This document shows positions 33,920-42,919 of a DNA stretch of 64,000 nt, piece by piece. Position 1 is the stretch's first letter. Every line of letters starts with the position of its first letter. Source of the stretch: Candidatus Latescibacterota bacterium (GTDB lineage Bacteria > Latescibacterota > UBA2968); NCBI GenBank assembly GCA_022824945.1, contig JAJDYX010000017.1, positions 83,847 through 147,846 of the forward strand, read 5' to 3'. The position numbers and the translations under genes are program-made. A model generated the notes under the pieces. The model did not search any database and was not told the DNA's origin. It was given only the letters and a program-made list of their open reading frames with translations.

Positions 33920-36358
33920 ATGTTCTGGAATTACCTCACAGTTGGATTCAGAAATCTGCGTCGGCACACCTTCTATTCCCTACTGAATATCCTCGGATTG
34001 GCCGTGGGGATTGCGTGTATGTTGCTGGCCGTATTGTATGTGGGTTATCAGTTTCGCTTTGACCAGCACCACGAAAAGAGCGACCGCATTTACAGGGTCA
34101 TCCGAAAAATCAAGGATGTCAGCGGCGATCGTTACGACCTGGGGACAAAGCCCGTCGCCCCTCATCTACGCGACAAATTTCCCGAAGTTGAGGCAGTGAC
34201 CCGGATGCTCATAAGATCTATGTGGGCGTCACATGAGGACCGCGGTTCCAGTGCGCGTGTGTGCGTAACCGATGTAGAAGTATTCGACATTTTTACCCTA
34301 CCAATGGTAGTCGGCGATCCCAAAACCGGACTAAACGATCCCCATACCGCGTTTCTCTCCCAGACATTGGCTCGCAAGTTATTCGGCAATGAGGACCCAA
34401 TAGGCAAAACCGTCAACATTCGCTACAAATGGTTTAAGGGCGACTTCACAGTTACCGGTATTCTGAAAAACCAACCAAAGACATCCAACGACAAGTTGCG
34501 GTTCGATTTCCTCACCACCACATATCCAGAGCCATCGGTACAATATCCGGAAAATCGATGGCGAGGAATCGTATGGGACATGTGGCCCTCGAATTGGTTC
34601 ATCGGACCGTTGCGGACCTATGTATTGTTACGTCAGAGTGCCGATATTACTGAACTGGAGAAAAAACTACACGCTTTTGCAGCCGATCACCAGATGGACG
34701 GTCCCGAACACTATGATTTCTATTTGCAACCGCTCGACCGCATCCACCTGTACTCAATGCAAGATTACGGCACAGCGGAACTCAATGCCGGGGACATCAC
34801 GCGCTGCTATATGCTGCTATTCATCGGGCTGCTCGTGCTGTTGATCGCCTGCATCAATTACATCAACCTGATAACGGCGCGGTCAGCCAGCCGGCTGCGC
34901 GAAGTTGGTCTGCGCAAGGTCGTGGGTGCAACGCGGTTACAATTGATGGGACAATTTTTGGGCGAGTCCATGCTGATCGTCTTATTGGCAGGTGTGCTGG
35001 CCGTGTTGTTTGCCATCGATGCACTGCCCTTTTTTAATCAGTTCATGGATGTCGATCTGCATTTGACCGATGCCGGTTCGGTATTCGTTCTGGCACTGTT
35101 GCTGTGCGTATTATTGGGTACGGGCTTGCTCGCCGGAAGCTATCCGGCATTTGTCTTATCGGCATTTGAGCCGGTTCGGGCACTGAAGGGTACTTCACGA
35201 TCTCGACGCATGGGCTTGAATCAGGTGATGGTCGTGCTGCAGTTCGGTGTGTCTGTAGTCCTGATCGTCACTACGCTGGTAGTGTACAGTCAGCTTACGT
35301 TCGTGCGAACCAAAGAACTGGGATTTGAAAAGGAACACACCGTCATTCTGCCTTTCTTTTTGAAAGACCGCGGACTGCGACCAAAGGTGGGAACCATCCT
35401 CAATGAACTGCGCGCACAACCGGGCGTGTTGAATGCGTCGGCATTTCACATCACGCCTGGACAGATCGCCGTGGATACACGCACGCTGCACGCCGAAGGG
35501 CATGGCGATGCGACATTTAAGCTTTACTGGAACGGCATTGACGACAGTTATCTCGATCTGTTTGGATTGTCCCTGGCATCGGGCAGAAGCCTGACTGGTG
35601 TATCGCCTATCCCTAATAAAATCAGTGAGAACAAATGGGAAGCTGCCGCACTGATCAATGAGACAGCCGCGCAAAAACTCGGATGGGACGATCCCGTGGG
35701 TAAGTCTCTATTCTTTACAGATGGCCGGGTTCAGATACGGGTAATCGGCGTAGTCAAGGATTATCACAACCAGTCGCTACACCACGGCATTGAACCCATG
35801 ATATTGCAAAACTCCCCCAGTTTGAACCGGATTGCCGTGCGTCTGGCACCTGGCGATTTGAGGATACAACTCACCGCGCTGGAAAGTGTGTGGAAGCAGT
35901 TTTTACCGGGCAGGCCCTTTGAGTATCAATTCTTCGACGAAGTACTCGATGGGTATTACCAATCGGAAATAACACTACAAAAAGTATGCGGAATTTTTGC
36001 CTCGTTGTCCATCTTTATTAGCTGTTTGGGAATGCTCGGATTGATCGCATTTGCCACACAACAACGCACCAAAGAGATCGGCATACGCAAGGTCCTCGGT
36101 GCTTCGGAAGGAAATATCATTCTGTTGCTAACCCGCAATTTCCTGTGGCTAACTGTCATAGCCAACGTAATCGGATGGCCGATAGCGTACTATCTCATGT
36201 CCTCCTGGCTCAATGATTTCGCCTATCGCATCAACCTGGGGCCACTCATGTTCATTGCGACAGGGCTATTGACGCTGGGAATCGTGCTTATCACCGTAGG
36301 CGGACAAGCCTGGCGTGCCGCCTGCGCCAATCCGGTTGACGCACTGCGGGATGAGTAA
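33920..36358 (+). CDS. Orphan FtsX/MacB-type permease, array copy 1
   Basis: This 812-residue inner-membrane protein follows the array plan. It has an N-terminal helix after VGFRNLRRHTFYSLLNILGLAVGIA, then QFRFDQHHEKSDRIYRVIR, a periplasmic domain of about 230 residues, and a first FtsX core (about 295-430) with SASRLREVGLRKVVGATRLQLM. A second extracytoplasmic domain is followed by a C-terminal FtsX core with FATQQRTKEIGIRKVLGAS, ending NPVDALRDE. It is the first gene behind sigma-54 promoter 1, with GGGAGG seven bases before the ATG. A methyltransferase gene begins ten bases after the stop with its own AAGGAG, so the two are probably cotranscribed. No ATPase gene accompanies it. The physiological role is unknown. 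Confidence 0.9.
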   Translation: MFWNYLTVGFRNLRRHTFYSLLNILGLAVGIACMLLAVLYVGYQFRFDQHHEKSDRIYRVIRKIKDVSGDRYDLGTKPVAPHLRDKFPEVEAVTRMLIRSMWASHEDRGSSARVCVTDVEVFDIFTLPMVVGDPKTGLNDPHTAFLSQTLARKLFGNEDPIGKTVNIRYKWFKGDFTVTGILKNQPKTSNDKLRFDFLTTTYPEPSVQYPENRWRGIVWDMWPSNWFIGPLRTYVLLRQSADITELEKKLHAFAADHQMDGPEHYDFYLQPLDRIHLYSMQDYGTAELNAGDITRCYMLLFIGLLVLLIACINYINLITARSASRLREVGLRKVVGATRLQLMGQFLGESMLIVLLAGVLAVLFAIDALPFFNQFMDVDLHLTDAGSVFVLALLLCVLLGTGLLAGSYPAFVLSAFEPVRALKGTSRSRRMGLNQVMVVLQFGVSVVLIVTTLVVYSQLTFVRTKELGFEKEHTVILPFFLKDRGLRPKVGTILNELRAQPGVLNASAFHITPGQIAVDTRTLHAEGHGDATFKLYWNGIDDSYLDLFGLSLASGRSLTGVSPIPNKISENKWEAAALINETAAQKLGWDDPVGKSLFFTDGRVQIRVIGVVKDYHNQSLHHGIEPMILQNSPSLNRIAVRLAPGDLRIQLTALESVWKQFLPGRPFEYQFFDEVLDGYYQSEITLQKVCGIFASLSIFISCLGMLGLIAFATQQRTKEIGIRKVLGASEGNIILLLTRNFLWLTVIANVIGWPIAYYLMSSWLNDFAYRINLGPLMFIATGLLTLGIVLITVGGQAWRAACANPVDALRDE

Positions 36359-36367
36359 GGAGAAAGA

Positions 36368-37171
36368 ATGAAACACACACCACACCAGACCACTCTAAGA
36401 GACGACGCCACGTACGGACTTGGAGCAATCACACTTCAGCATCCACCCGAAACGACGCCTATTACCCCAGCCACTTATATCTCAATCGAGGCAATAGGTG
36501 TACACAAACACCTGCTTCACGGCATCGGAATCGATTGGGGATGCGGTGGCGGATGTCTCTCCATCGCTGCCAGTCGAATCCCTGAAGTAAACCGCATAAT
36601 GGGATTCGACATCACTGAAGACAATGTGGAAACAGCCAGTGAGAACGCGCGATTAAACAGGGTCGAAACGAAAACCAGATTCCTGCGCTCCGACTCCTTC
36701 GATCCATTCTCCGACGCGGACCGCCGTGAACTGGAAAGCCTGAAAGGAAAAGTGAATTTTATATTGGCCAACCCACCGTCCAGTGAGAACGACGACGGAT
36801 TCGAGTACAGAAGAATCGTTCTGCGCGGTGCCAGAGAATACCTGGTCAGCGGGGGTTGTGTATTCCTCAGTATCTCCTATCAGTACGGCATGCCGCGGAT
36901 CACCAATTTGGAGAAAGACGTCCCGGGATTCCATCACGAAGGTGTTCTGGCGACCACGGATTGTGTCCCATTTGATCTTGAGCGACCAGACCTGATGCAC
37001 TGTTTGGAATCGTACGCGATTGAAGAAAACAGAGGCGGACTCGAATACACCTTCTGCAACCCATTGCAACCATCTGAAAGCCTGGATGCTCGGGCCTCTT
37101 TGAAGCTGTTCAATCAAACGCAACAAAGCCCCTTGTCGAGATGGCAAACACACCTATTCAGGTATTCATGA
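36368..37171 (+). CDS. SAM-dependent methyltransferase with NPPS motif
   Basis: This 267-residue class I methyltransferase has motif I as IDWGCGGGCLSIAAS (55-69) and NPPS at 135-138. The latter is the active-site tetrapeptide of enzymes that methylate amide, amino or ring nitrogens in proteins and RNA (HemK, RsmC, TrmN6 types), and of some DNA methylases. A small-molecule or peptide substrate cannot be excluded. It lies ten bases after permease 1 with AAGGAG before the ATG. No target-recognition domain is visible. Its sequence is unrelated to the UbiE-like methyltransferase at 39803. Confidence 0.8.
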   Translation: MKHTPHQTTLRDDATYGLGAITLQHPPETTPITPATYISIEAIGVHKHLLHGIGIDWGCGGGCLSIAASRIPEVNRIMGFDITEDNVETASENARLNRVETKTRFLRSDSFDPFSDADRRELESLKGKVNFILANPPSSENDDGFEYRRIVLRGAREYLVSGGCVFLSISYQYGMPRITNLEKDVPGFHHEGVLATTDCVPFDLERPDLMHCLESYAIEENRGGLEYTFCNPLQPSESLDARASLKLFNQTQQSPLSRWQTHLFRYS

Positions 37172-37186
37172 TCACCCTTTTGCAAA

Positions 37187-37291
37187 AGAGAAATACGTAT
37201 TGACAGCATCGGTACGTGTTGCGAAGCGCAGTCGAGTTGTGGCGGCGAGTTTGCCAGTATTGGGATATTTGTGGCTTCGGGTGAGAAATAA
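37187..37291 (+). pseudogene. 3' relic of a UbiE-like methyltransferase
   Basis: About 105 bases, in frame up to TAA at 37289-37291, encode IRIDSIGTCCEAQSSCGGEF and the following SIGIFVASGEK. This matches the last ~30 residues of the intact methyltransferase at 39803-40432 almost exactly at DNA level. The rest of the gene is missing. It directly precedes permease copy 2 and marks an old duplication followed by deletion. Confidence 0.88.
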
Positions 37292-37351
37292 TCATTGACT
37301 ATTAGCATGTAAAAAAAACAATGTGCTCACGCTTCAAGATGGGAGGGCAAA

Positions 37352-39763
37352 ATGATCTTGAGTTATCTCCGCACATCTTTCCGCAATCTTTTTCGGCATC
37401 GCCTCTACACGCTCGTCAACATCCTTGGCCTTGCCGTGGGGATGGCGGTTTGTATCCTCGTCGGTCTGTTCTTGCAGCACGAGTTCAGCTATGACGCCTA
37501 TCATCGGGACATAGACCGCATTCATCGTGTGCTGCGGCTTGTACACCCATCAGGTGGCAACCTTCCATATTACGCACTTGGTACTCAGGACCGGGCTGGT
37601 CCCACACTTGTCGATGAATTGCCCGAAATTGAAGATATGACCCACTTCATCACGCGGCCCATGGGGGCTGGTCTTGAAGATCGCGGCTTCGATGTGCGCG
37701 GAACTGTGGCCGATCCCAACTTCCTGCGCTTTTTCACCTTTCCATTAATTGACGGACGCCAGCCACCCGAATTAACACCTGGATCCGTCTATATCACCGA
37801 AAGTTTTGCACAAAAGCTCTTTGGCACCACAGACGTTATCGGGCGAACGCTCAAGATTTACTACAAGTGGGTAGAAGGCGACTTCCTCATCGACGGTATT
37901 CTCCGCGACCAGCCTGCTGCCACATCGGGTGAGCTTGTGTTTGACCTGCTAATCACTTATGAAGGAACCTCTGGTCCCGCAGGTCCACCGTGGGGATGGC
38001 AGTGGTCTCCCACAACAAGACTCCTCGTTCTAAAAACCTTTGTTCGGCTCGCGCCTGATGTTTCCCTGTCATCACTTCGCCCCAAACTCCATGAATTTGC
38101 ACGCCGTCATCTGGGCAATGGTGCAGACCCGCGTGACACCTACGACCTTATGCCTTTGCGTCGTCAGCATTTGCATGCCCGACGCGATTTTCAATTGCAG
38201 ATGAGTAGAGTGGACAGGCAGGCCGGTCTTGTTTTGGGAGATATCAACCGCTGCTATACTTTTGGCCTTGTAGGGACAATCATTTTGACACTCGCATGTG
38301 TCAATTTCGTAAATCTATCCACAGCGCGGGGAGCGAACCGCGCCCTGGAAGTTGGTGTCCGCAAGGCCGTGGGATCCACACGCGCCCAGCTTATGATCCA
38401 ATTTCTCGGAGAGACTGTTCTCCTCGCCGGTATATCGACTATTTTGGCACTCGCTATTGTCGAGCTTACCCTTCCCATAGTGAATAACCTGCTAATTTCT
38501 TCTTTACAGCTAAACGGCTGGTCCGTCGGCGGCGCTGCAGTACTCGCTCTCTTTGTTAGCCTAACTGCAGGTGCCTATCCAGCAATGTTCTTATCATCCT
38601 TTGCTGCTGTGCAGGTTCTAAAGGGATCAGGACAGAAGATCGGCGGACGACCCCAACTGCGGCGGTATCTGGTAACTTTTCAGTTTGCCATTTCGGTAGC
38701 CCTCGTCATCGGTACCCTCATTGCCTGGCAGCAAACAAACTATATCCGCACACGCGACCTTGGGTTTGCAAAAGAGGGCTTAATTACAATGCCCCTGATT
38801 AAAGAAGATCGACGCTTGCGCGAGCACTTTGAAAGCATTCGAGACCGTTTTGAGGCAAGTGCCGATGTTCTGAACGCGACTGTTTCACTGTTTCCGCCCG
38901 GTTCTGAAAATAATACTGACCGCTCGTTGGTCAGACGGCTGGACCACGCAGATTCCATGAATGTCCACTACCTGCCAGTGGATCACAAATTTACCGAAGT
39001 CTATGACATCCCCATCCTCAAAGGCAGGTCATTTGCTTTAACTGATAAAGACCAATTCAAATTGCTCCTGAACGAAACAGCCGCTCAGGCACTGGGCGGC
39101 ACAACACCGGGTACCATCCTGCGCTTTTGGGGTAGGAATTTCACTGTCGTCGGTATTTTCAAAGACTTTCACAACAGCAGTCTGCACAATCCCGTGCGTC
39201 CCCTGATGCTTTTATATCGCCCCGACTACGATTATGTCACCGTCAAAGTGCGTATGGACAACCTGCCCAAAACACTGGATTTTCTCGCTTCAGTATGGAA
39301 GGATTTTGTACCAGCTCACGCCTTCAAATTCCTCTTTATTGATGATTTCTTAAACAACCTTTACCGCAGCGAGATGCGTACTCAGAAAGCCTTCACCTAT
39401 CTTTCGGGCCTGGCCATTTTTGTCGCCTGTCTGGGTCTTTTGGGTCTGATTGCCTATACCACAGAAGTCCGCACCAAAGAAATCGGTGTTCGCAAAGTCC
39501 TTGGAGCATCATCTGGCGATATTCTAATTCTCCTACTGAAAGAATTTGCAGTGCTCATCATCATCGCAAGTCTGCTGGCATGGCCCGCCGCATATCTCTT
39601 CACCCGGTCCTGGCTGGACCGCTTTGCCTACCGAATTGATCTGGATCCAGGCGTGTTTCTCGCCGGAAGCCTGCTGGTGCTTTTGATCGCATTCTGCACC
39701 ATCAGCTTTCAAGCCATCCGCGCTGCACGCGCCAATCCGGTTGACGCACTGCGGGATGAATAA
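37352..39763 (+). CDS. Orphan FtsX/MacB-type permease, array copy 2
   Basis: This 803-residue member of the array is a close paralogue of copy 4 (42920-45307). The two are alike over nearly their entire length, and copy 2 carries an eight-residue insertion near SRVDRQAGL before the first FtsX core. The array motifs are present: SFRNLFRHRLYTLVNILGLAVGMA, EFSYDAYHRDIDRIHRVLR, VGVRKAVGSTRAQLM, TEVRTKEIGVRKVLGAS, and the tail NPVDALRDE. GGGAGG stands before the ATG. The UbiE-like methyltransferase gene follows after 39 bases. Transported or signalled ligand unknown. Confidence 0.9.
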   Translation: MILSYLRTSFRNLFRHRLYTLVNILGLAVGMAVCILVGLFLQHEFSYDAYHRDIDRIHRVLRLVHPSGGNLPYYALGTQDRAGPTLVDELPEIEDMTHFITRPMGAGLEDRGFDVRGTVADPNFLRFFTFPLIDGRQPPELTPGSVYITESFAQKLFGTTDVIGRTLKIYYKWVEGDFLIDGILRDQPAATSGELVFDLLITYEGTSGPAGPPWGWQWSPTTRLLVLKTFVRLAPDVSLSSLRPKLHEFARRHLGNGADPRDTYDLMPLRRQHLHARRDFQLQMSRVDRQAGLVLGDINRCYTFGLVGTIILTLACVNFVNLSTARGANRALEVGVRKAVGSTRAQLMIQFLGETVLLAGISTILALAIVELTLPIVNNLLISSLQLNGWSVGGAAVLALFVSLTAGAYPAMFLSSFAAVQVLKGSGQKIGGRPQLRRYLVTFQFAISVALVIGTLIAWQQTNYIRTRDLGFAKEGLITMPLIKEDRRLREHFESIRDRFEASADVLNATVSLFPPGSENNTDRSLVRRLDHADSMNVHYLPVDHKFTEVYDIPILKGRSFALTDKDQFKLLLNETAAQALGGTTPGTILRFWGRNFTVVGIFKDFHNSSLHNPVRPLMLLYRPDYDYVTVKVRMDNLPKTLDFLASVWKDFVPAHAFKFLFIDDFLNNLYRSEMRTQKAFTYLSGLAIFVACLGLLGLIAYTTEVRTKEIGVRKVLGASSGDILILLLKEFAVLIIIASLLAWPAAYLFTRSWLDRFAYRIDLDPGVFLAGSLLVLLIAFCTISFQAIRAARANPVDALRDE

Positions 39764-39802
39764 ACGACTCAGGAATCCGCTTGCAGAAAGGAATAAATAC
39801 CA

Positions 39803-40432
39803 ATGAACAGTAAGGACTATTTTGATCACGTTGCCCAGGACTGGGACGAAATGCGAGAAAATTTCTTCTCCGATGAAGTGAGAGAGGAAGCAATTTCTAC
39901 CGCTGCTGTCCAAAAAGGCAAAATTGCCGCTGACATCGGCGCGGGTACAGGCTTTATCTCTGAAGGTCTGATACAAGAAGGACTTCAGGTCATTGCGATT
40001 GATCAGTCAGAAGCAATACTGAAAGAAATGAAGAGAAAATTTGCGGACATTGAGACCATTGACTATCGCATTGGACAAGCCCAAAACTTGCCCATTTCCG
40101 ATGCAATGATTGACTATGCTTTTGCCAACATGTATCTCCACCATGTCGAATCCCCGCCCAAAGCAATCGAAGAAATGGTCCGAATCCTGAAACCCGCCGG
40201 TAAACTGGTAATTACGGATCTTGACGAACACGAATTTGACTTCTTGCGAGAAGAACACCACGACCGCTGGATGGGTTTCAAAAGAGCAGATATCGCGGAA
40301 TGGTTTCAGAGCGCGGGACTGAGAGAAATACGTATTGACAGCATCGGTACATGTTGCGAAGCGCAGTCGAGTTGTGGCGGCGAGTTCGCCAGTATCGGGA
40401 TATTCATAGCTTCGGGGACGAATGCAGATTGA
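39803..40432 (+). CDS. UbiE-like SAM-dependent methyltransferase with Cys-rich tail
   Basis: This 209-residue class I methyltransferase has motif I ADIGAGTGFISEGL (about 43-56), the acidic ribose contact in VIAIDQSEAIL, and the FANMYLHHVESPPKAIEEM helix typical of UbiE/COQ5-like proteins. The C-terminus has Cys184, Cys185 and Cys191 in GTCCEAQSSCGGEF, an unusual trait that might bind metal or a thiophilic substrate. AAAGG precedes the ATG. Its stop is 22 bases before the ATG of permease 3, whose ribosome site follows directly. A copy of its tail lies before permease 2. Confidence 0.88.
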   Translation: MNSKDYFDHVAQDWDEMRENFFSDEVREEAISTAAVQKGKIAADIGAGTGFISEGLIQEGLQVIAIDQSEAILKEMKRKFADIETIDYRIGQAQNLPISDAMIDYAFANMYLHHVESPPKAIEEMVRILKPAGKLVITDLDEHEFDFLREEHHDRWMGFKRADIAEWFQSAGLREIRIDSIGTCCEAQSSCGGEFASIGIFIASGTNAD

Positions 40433-40454
40433 GTTCTCCAAAGGAGATATTACG

Positions 40455-42890
40455 ATGTTTCGCAATTATATCCTCATAGCAGTTCGAAACTTGCTCAAGT
40501 ATAAGTTTTATTCCGCTATAAACATCATTGGACTCGGAATAGGTATCGCCTCTGTAATCTTGATCATGCTATTTATTAAGGATCAATATAGCTATGATGT
40601 CCAACATGAGAATCGGGATCGAATTTATCGTGTAATTCGAGCATATAAGTCTGAGAATGGCGAAAAAGTATATGATTGGAGATTGTCTGGTGCGGCAGGC
40701 CCTGCACTGGTTCAAGATCTTCCCGAAGTTGAGGCAGCCGTTCGCACTATGATACGTCGTGAATGGATTCAACACGAAGATAAGATTTTTAATCAAGCCT
40801 TTTGCCTCGCCGATCCCAAATTTCTGGATATTTTCACGTTTCCTCTTATTCGCGGAGATAAAACAGCGTTATTACAACCCAACTCGGTTTTGATAACCGA
40901 ATCAGCAGCAAAAAAGTTTTTTGGCGAAAAAGACCCAATTGGAAAAGTGGTCAATGTAGGGGAAGGTTACGTCGAGGGGGATTATACGATTGCTGGTATC
41001 ATGCGCTATGTCTCAACGCATAGCACATTGCAATTTGATTTTCTTTCATCCTCAGTTCACCCAGAATTTACCACCTGGCATGAATGGCGGCCCAGAGCCA
41101 GATGGCGTGCATTTTCCATTTATGTGCTATTGAAAAAGAACATTTCTCCAGCCTCTCTCGAATCTAAATTTCCCGCATTTATTGAACACTATATGGGGCG
41201 AGAGATTGCCGTAAACATGGCGTATTTTTTACAACCTTTAGAGGAAATTTATCTTTATTCCAAACGGGATTACGATCTCAGGCATACGTATGCATCGGAG
41301 GGTAAGATACCCCAGGGTAACATCACACAGGTCAACACGGTATTTTTTGCAGCAATTTTTATTTTGCTTATTGCTTGTATCAACTTCACAAATTTGGCAA
41401 CTGCACGATCTGCAAATAGAGCCAGGGAAGTTGGCCTTCGGAAAGTCGTTGGTGCCAGTCGGCGAAATTTGATATGTCAGTTCATAGGAGAATCATCCTT
41501 ACTGGCAGTTATCAGTTTGGTCATTGGCATTAGCATCGTAGAACTCGCGCTTCCAATATTTAATACCTATGCGGGAATCAATCTCTCTTTGAATTTCAAC
41601 AGCGGTTTAATACTGGAATTTCTGGGACTGGTGCTATTGGTCAGCCTTATAGGAGGATTCTATCCAGCGTTTTATTTATCACACTTTCGACCTATAGAAA
41701 CACTGAGGGGAAAGCTTAATACAGGATCTCGAGGTAAGGTGCTACGGCAAGGCCTCATCATATTTCAATTTGGAATATCAATCGTCTTGATTGTTGTGAC
41801 ATTTATTGTGCTCCAACAGGTACACTATATCCAAAATAAGAACCTTGGCTTCGTCAAAGACCAGGTAATCGCAATGCCGATCTTCTGGGAACATCGCAAA
41901 TCACCAGATGGTCTGAGCGATTCCCTTAATACAAGATATAATGTTGTAAAACAAGCGTTTTTACAACATCCGAACATTACCAGAGCCACCATATCGCGTT
42001 TTAAGCACGGCATAGATGCGCCCCTTAATTCCTTCAATGCTTATCAGGGTGAACAAAACGAGCGGTGGATGCAAATAAACGAGGTTGATGAAGACTTTAT
42101 TCCGTTTTTTGACATTGAATTGATTGCTGGCCGAAATTTTTCAAAAAATGCCGTAAGTAACTTTTTTACAGGAGAACAGGAATATATCCTCAATGAGGCA
42201 GCGATTAAGGCACTGGGATGGACAGAGCCGATAGGTAAAAGATTTGGATTTAGAGGGCAGGAATCAGGCGTCGTTGTAGGCGTTGTAAAAAACTATCACA
42301 CGCAGTCTTTGTATGAATCTATTGAACCTGTGGTTCTATGTCCCAGTAATTATGTGGCTAAAATCCTCTACCTTAGAATCTCACCTGAATACTTCGACGA
42401 AACAGCAGCATTTATGAAGCAGACCTGGGAACAATTTCTACCTTCTCGTCCCTTCAGCTATACTTTCCTGGATGATGATTTAATGCAGCAATATGAAAAT
42501 GAACGCCAATTGGGCAAAGCTATTGGTGTGTTCTCTATGCTGTCTATCTTTATAGCTTGCCTGGGGCTTTTGGGCCTTGTTTCATTTATGACCGAACAGA
42601 GGAGAAAGGAAGTAGGGATCCGGAAGGTACTGGGTGCGTCAGAAACCAATATCATCACGTTAATGCTTACAGAGTCTTTTAAGCTTTTTCTAATTGCCTA
42701 CCTGTTGGCAGGACCTACCTCCTATATGGCTATCATGAGCTGGCTACAGGACTTCGCATATCGCATTGACATGACAATATTTCCTTTCTTAGTAGGCGGA
42801 ATATGTGCCTTTACGATATCTATATTTTCTGTGATACCCCAGGTATTGAAAGCGGCTCATATTAATCCTGTGGAGGCATTAAAACATTAA
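40455..42890 (+). CDS. Orphan FtsX/MacB-type permease, array copy 3
   Basis: This 811-residue permease has the array plan: IAVRNLLKYKFYSAINIIGLGIGIA, QYSYDVQHENRDRIYRVIR, a first FtsX core with ANRAREVGLRKVVGASRRNLI, a second with MTEQRRKEVGIRKVLGAS, and the tail NPVEALKH. AAGGAG eight bases before the ATG at 40455 sets the start. A few in-frame codons upstream belong to the methyltransferase tail region. The gene looks noticeably richer in A+T than its neighbours and is not closely similar to copies 2 and 4, suggesting a different origin. Its first ~78 residues strongly resemble the truncated copy at 63626. Confidence 0.9.
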   Translation: MFRNYILIAVRNLLKYKFYSAINIIGLGIGIASVILIMLFIKDQYSYDVQHENRDRIYRVIRAYKSENGEKVYDWRLSGAAGPALVQDLPEVEAAVRTMIRREWIQHEDKIFNQAFCLADPKFLDIFTFPLIRGDKTALLQPNSVLITESAAKKFFGEKDPIGKVVNVGEGYVEGDYTIAGIMRYVSTHSTLQFDFLSSSVHPEFTTWHEWRPRARWRAFSIYVLLKKNISPASLESKFPAFIEHYMGREIAVNMAYFLQPLEEIYLYSKRDYDLRHTYASEGKIPQGNITQVNTVFFAAIFILLIACINFTNLATARSANRAREVGLRKVVGASRRNLICQFIGESSLLAVISLVIGISIVELALPIFNTYAGINLSLNFNSGLILEFLGLVLLVSLIGGFYPAFYLSHFRPIETLRGKLNTGSRGKVLRQGLIIFQFGISIVLIVVTFIVLQQVHYIQNKNLGFVKDQVIAMPIFWEHRKSPDGLSDSLNTRYNVVKQAFLQHPNITRATISRFKHGIDAPLNSFNAYQGEQNERWMQINEVDEDFIPFFDIELIAGRNFSKNAVSNFFTGEQEYILNEAAIKALGWTEPIGKRFGFRGQESGVVVGVVKNYHTQSLYESIEPVVLCPSNYVAKILYLRISPEYFDETAAFMKQTWEQFLPSRPFSYTFLDDDLMQQYENERQLGKAIGVFSMLSIFIACLGLLGLVSFMTEQRRKEVGIRKVLGASETNIITLMLTESFKLFLIAYLLAGPTSYMAIMSWLQDFAYRIDMTIFPFLVGGICAFTISIFSVIPQVLKAAHINPVEALKH

Positions 42891-42919
42891 CTAACCAACG
42901 CTTCAGGATGGGGGGCAAA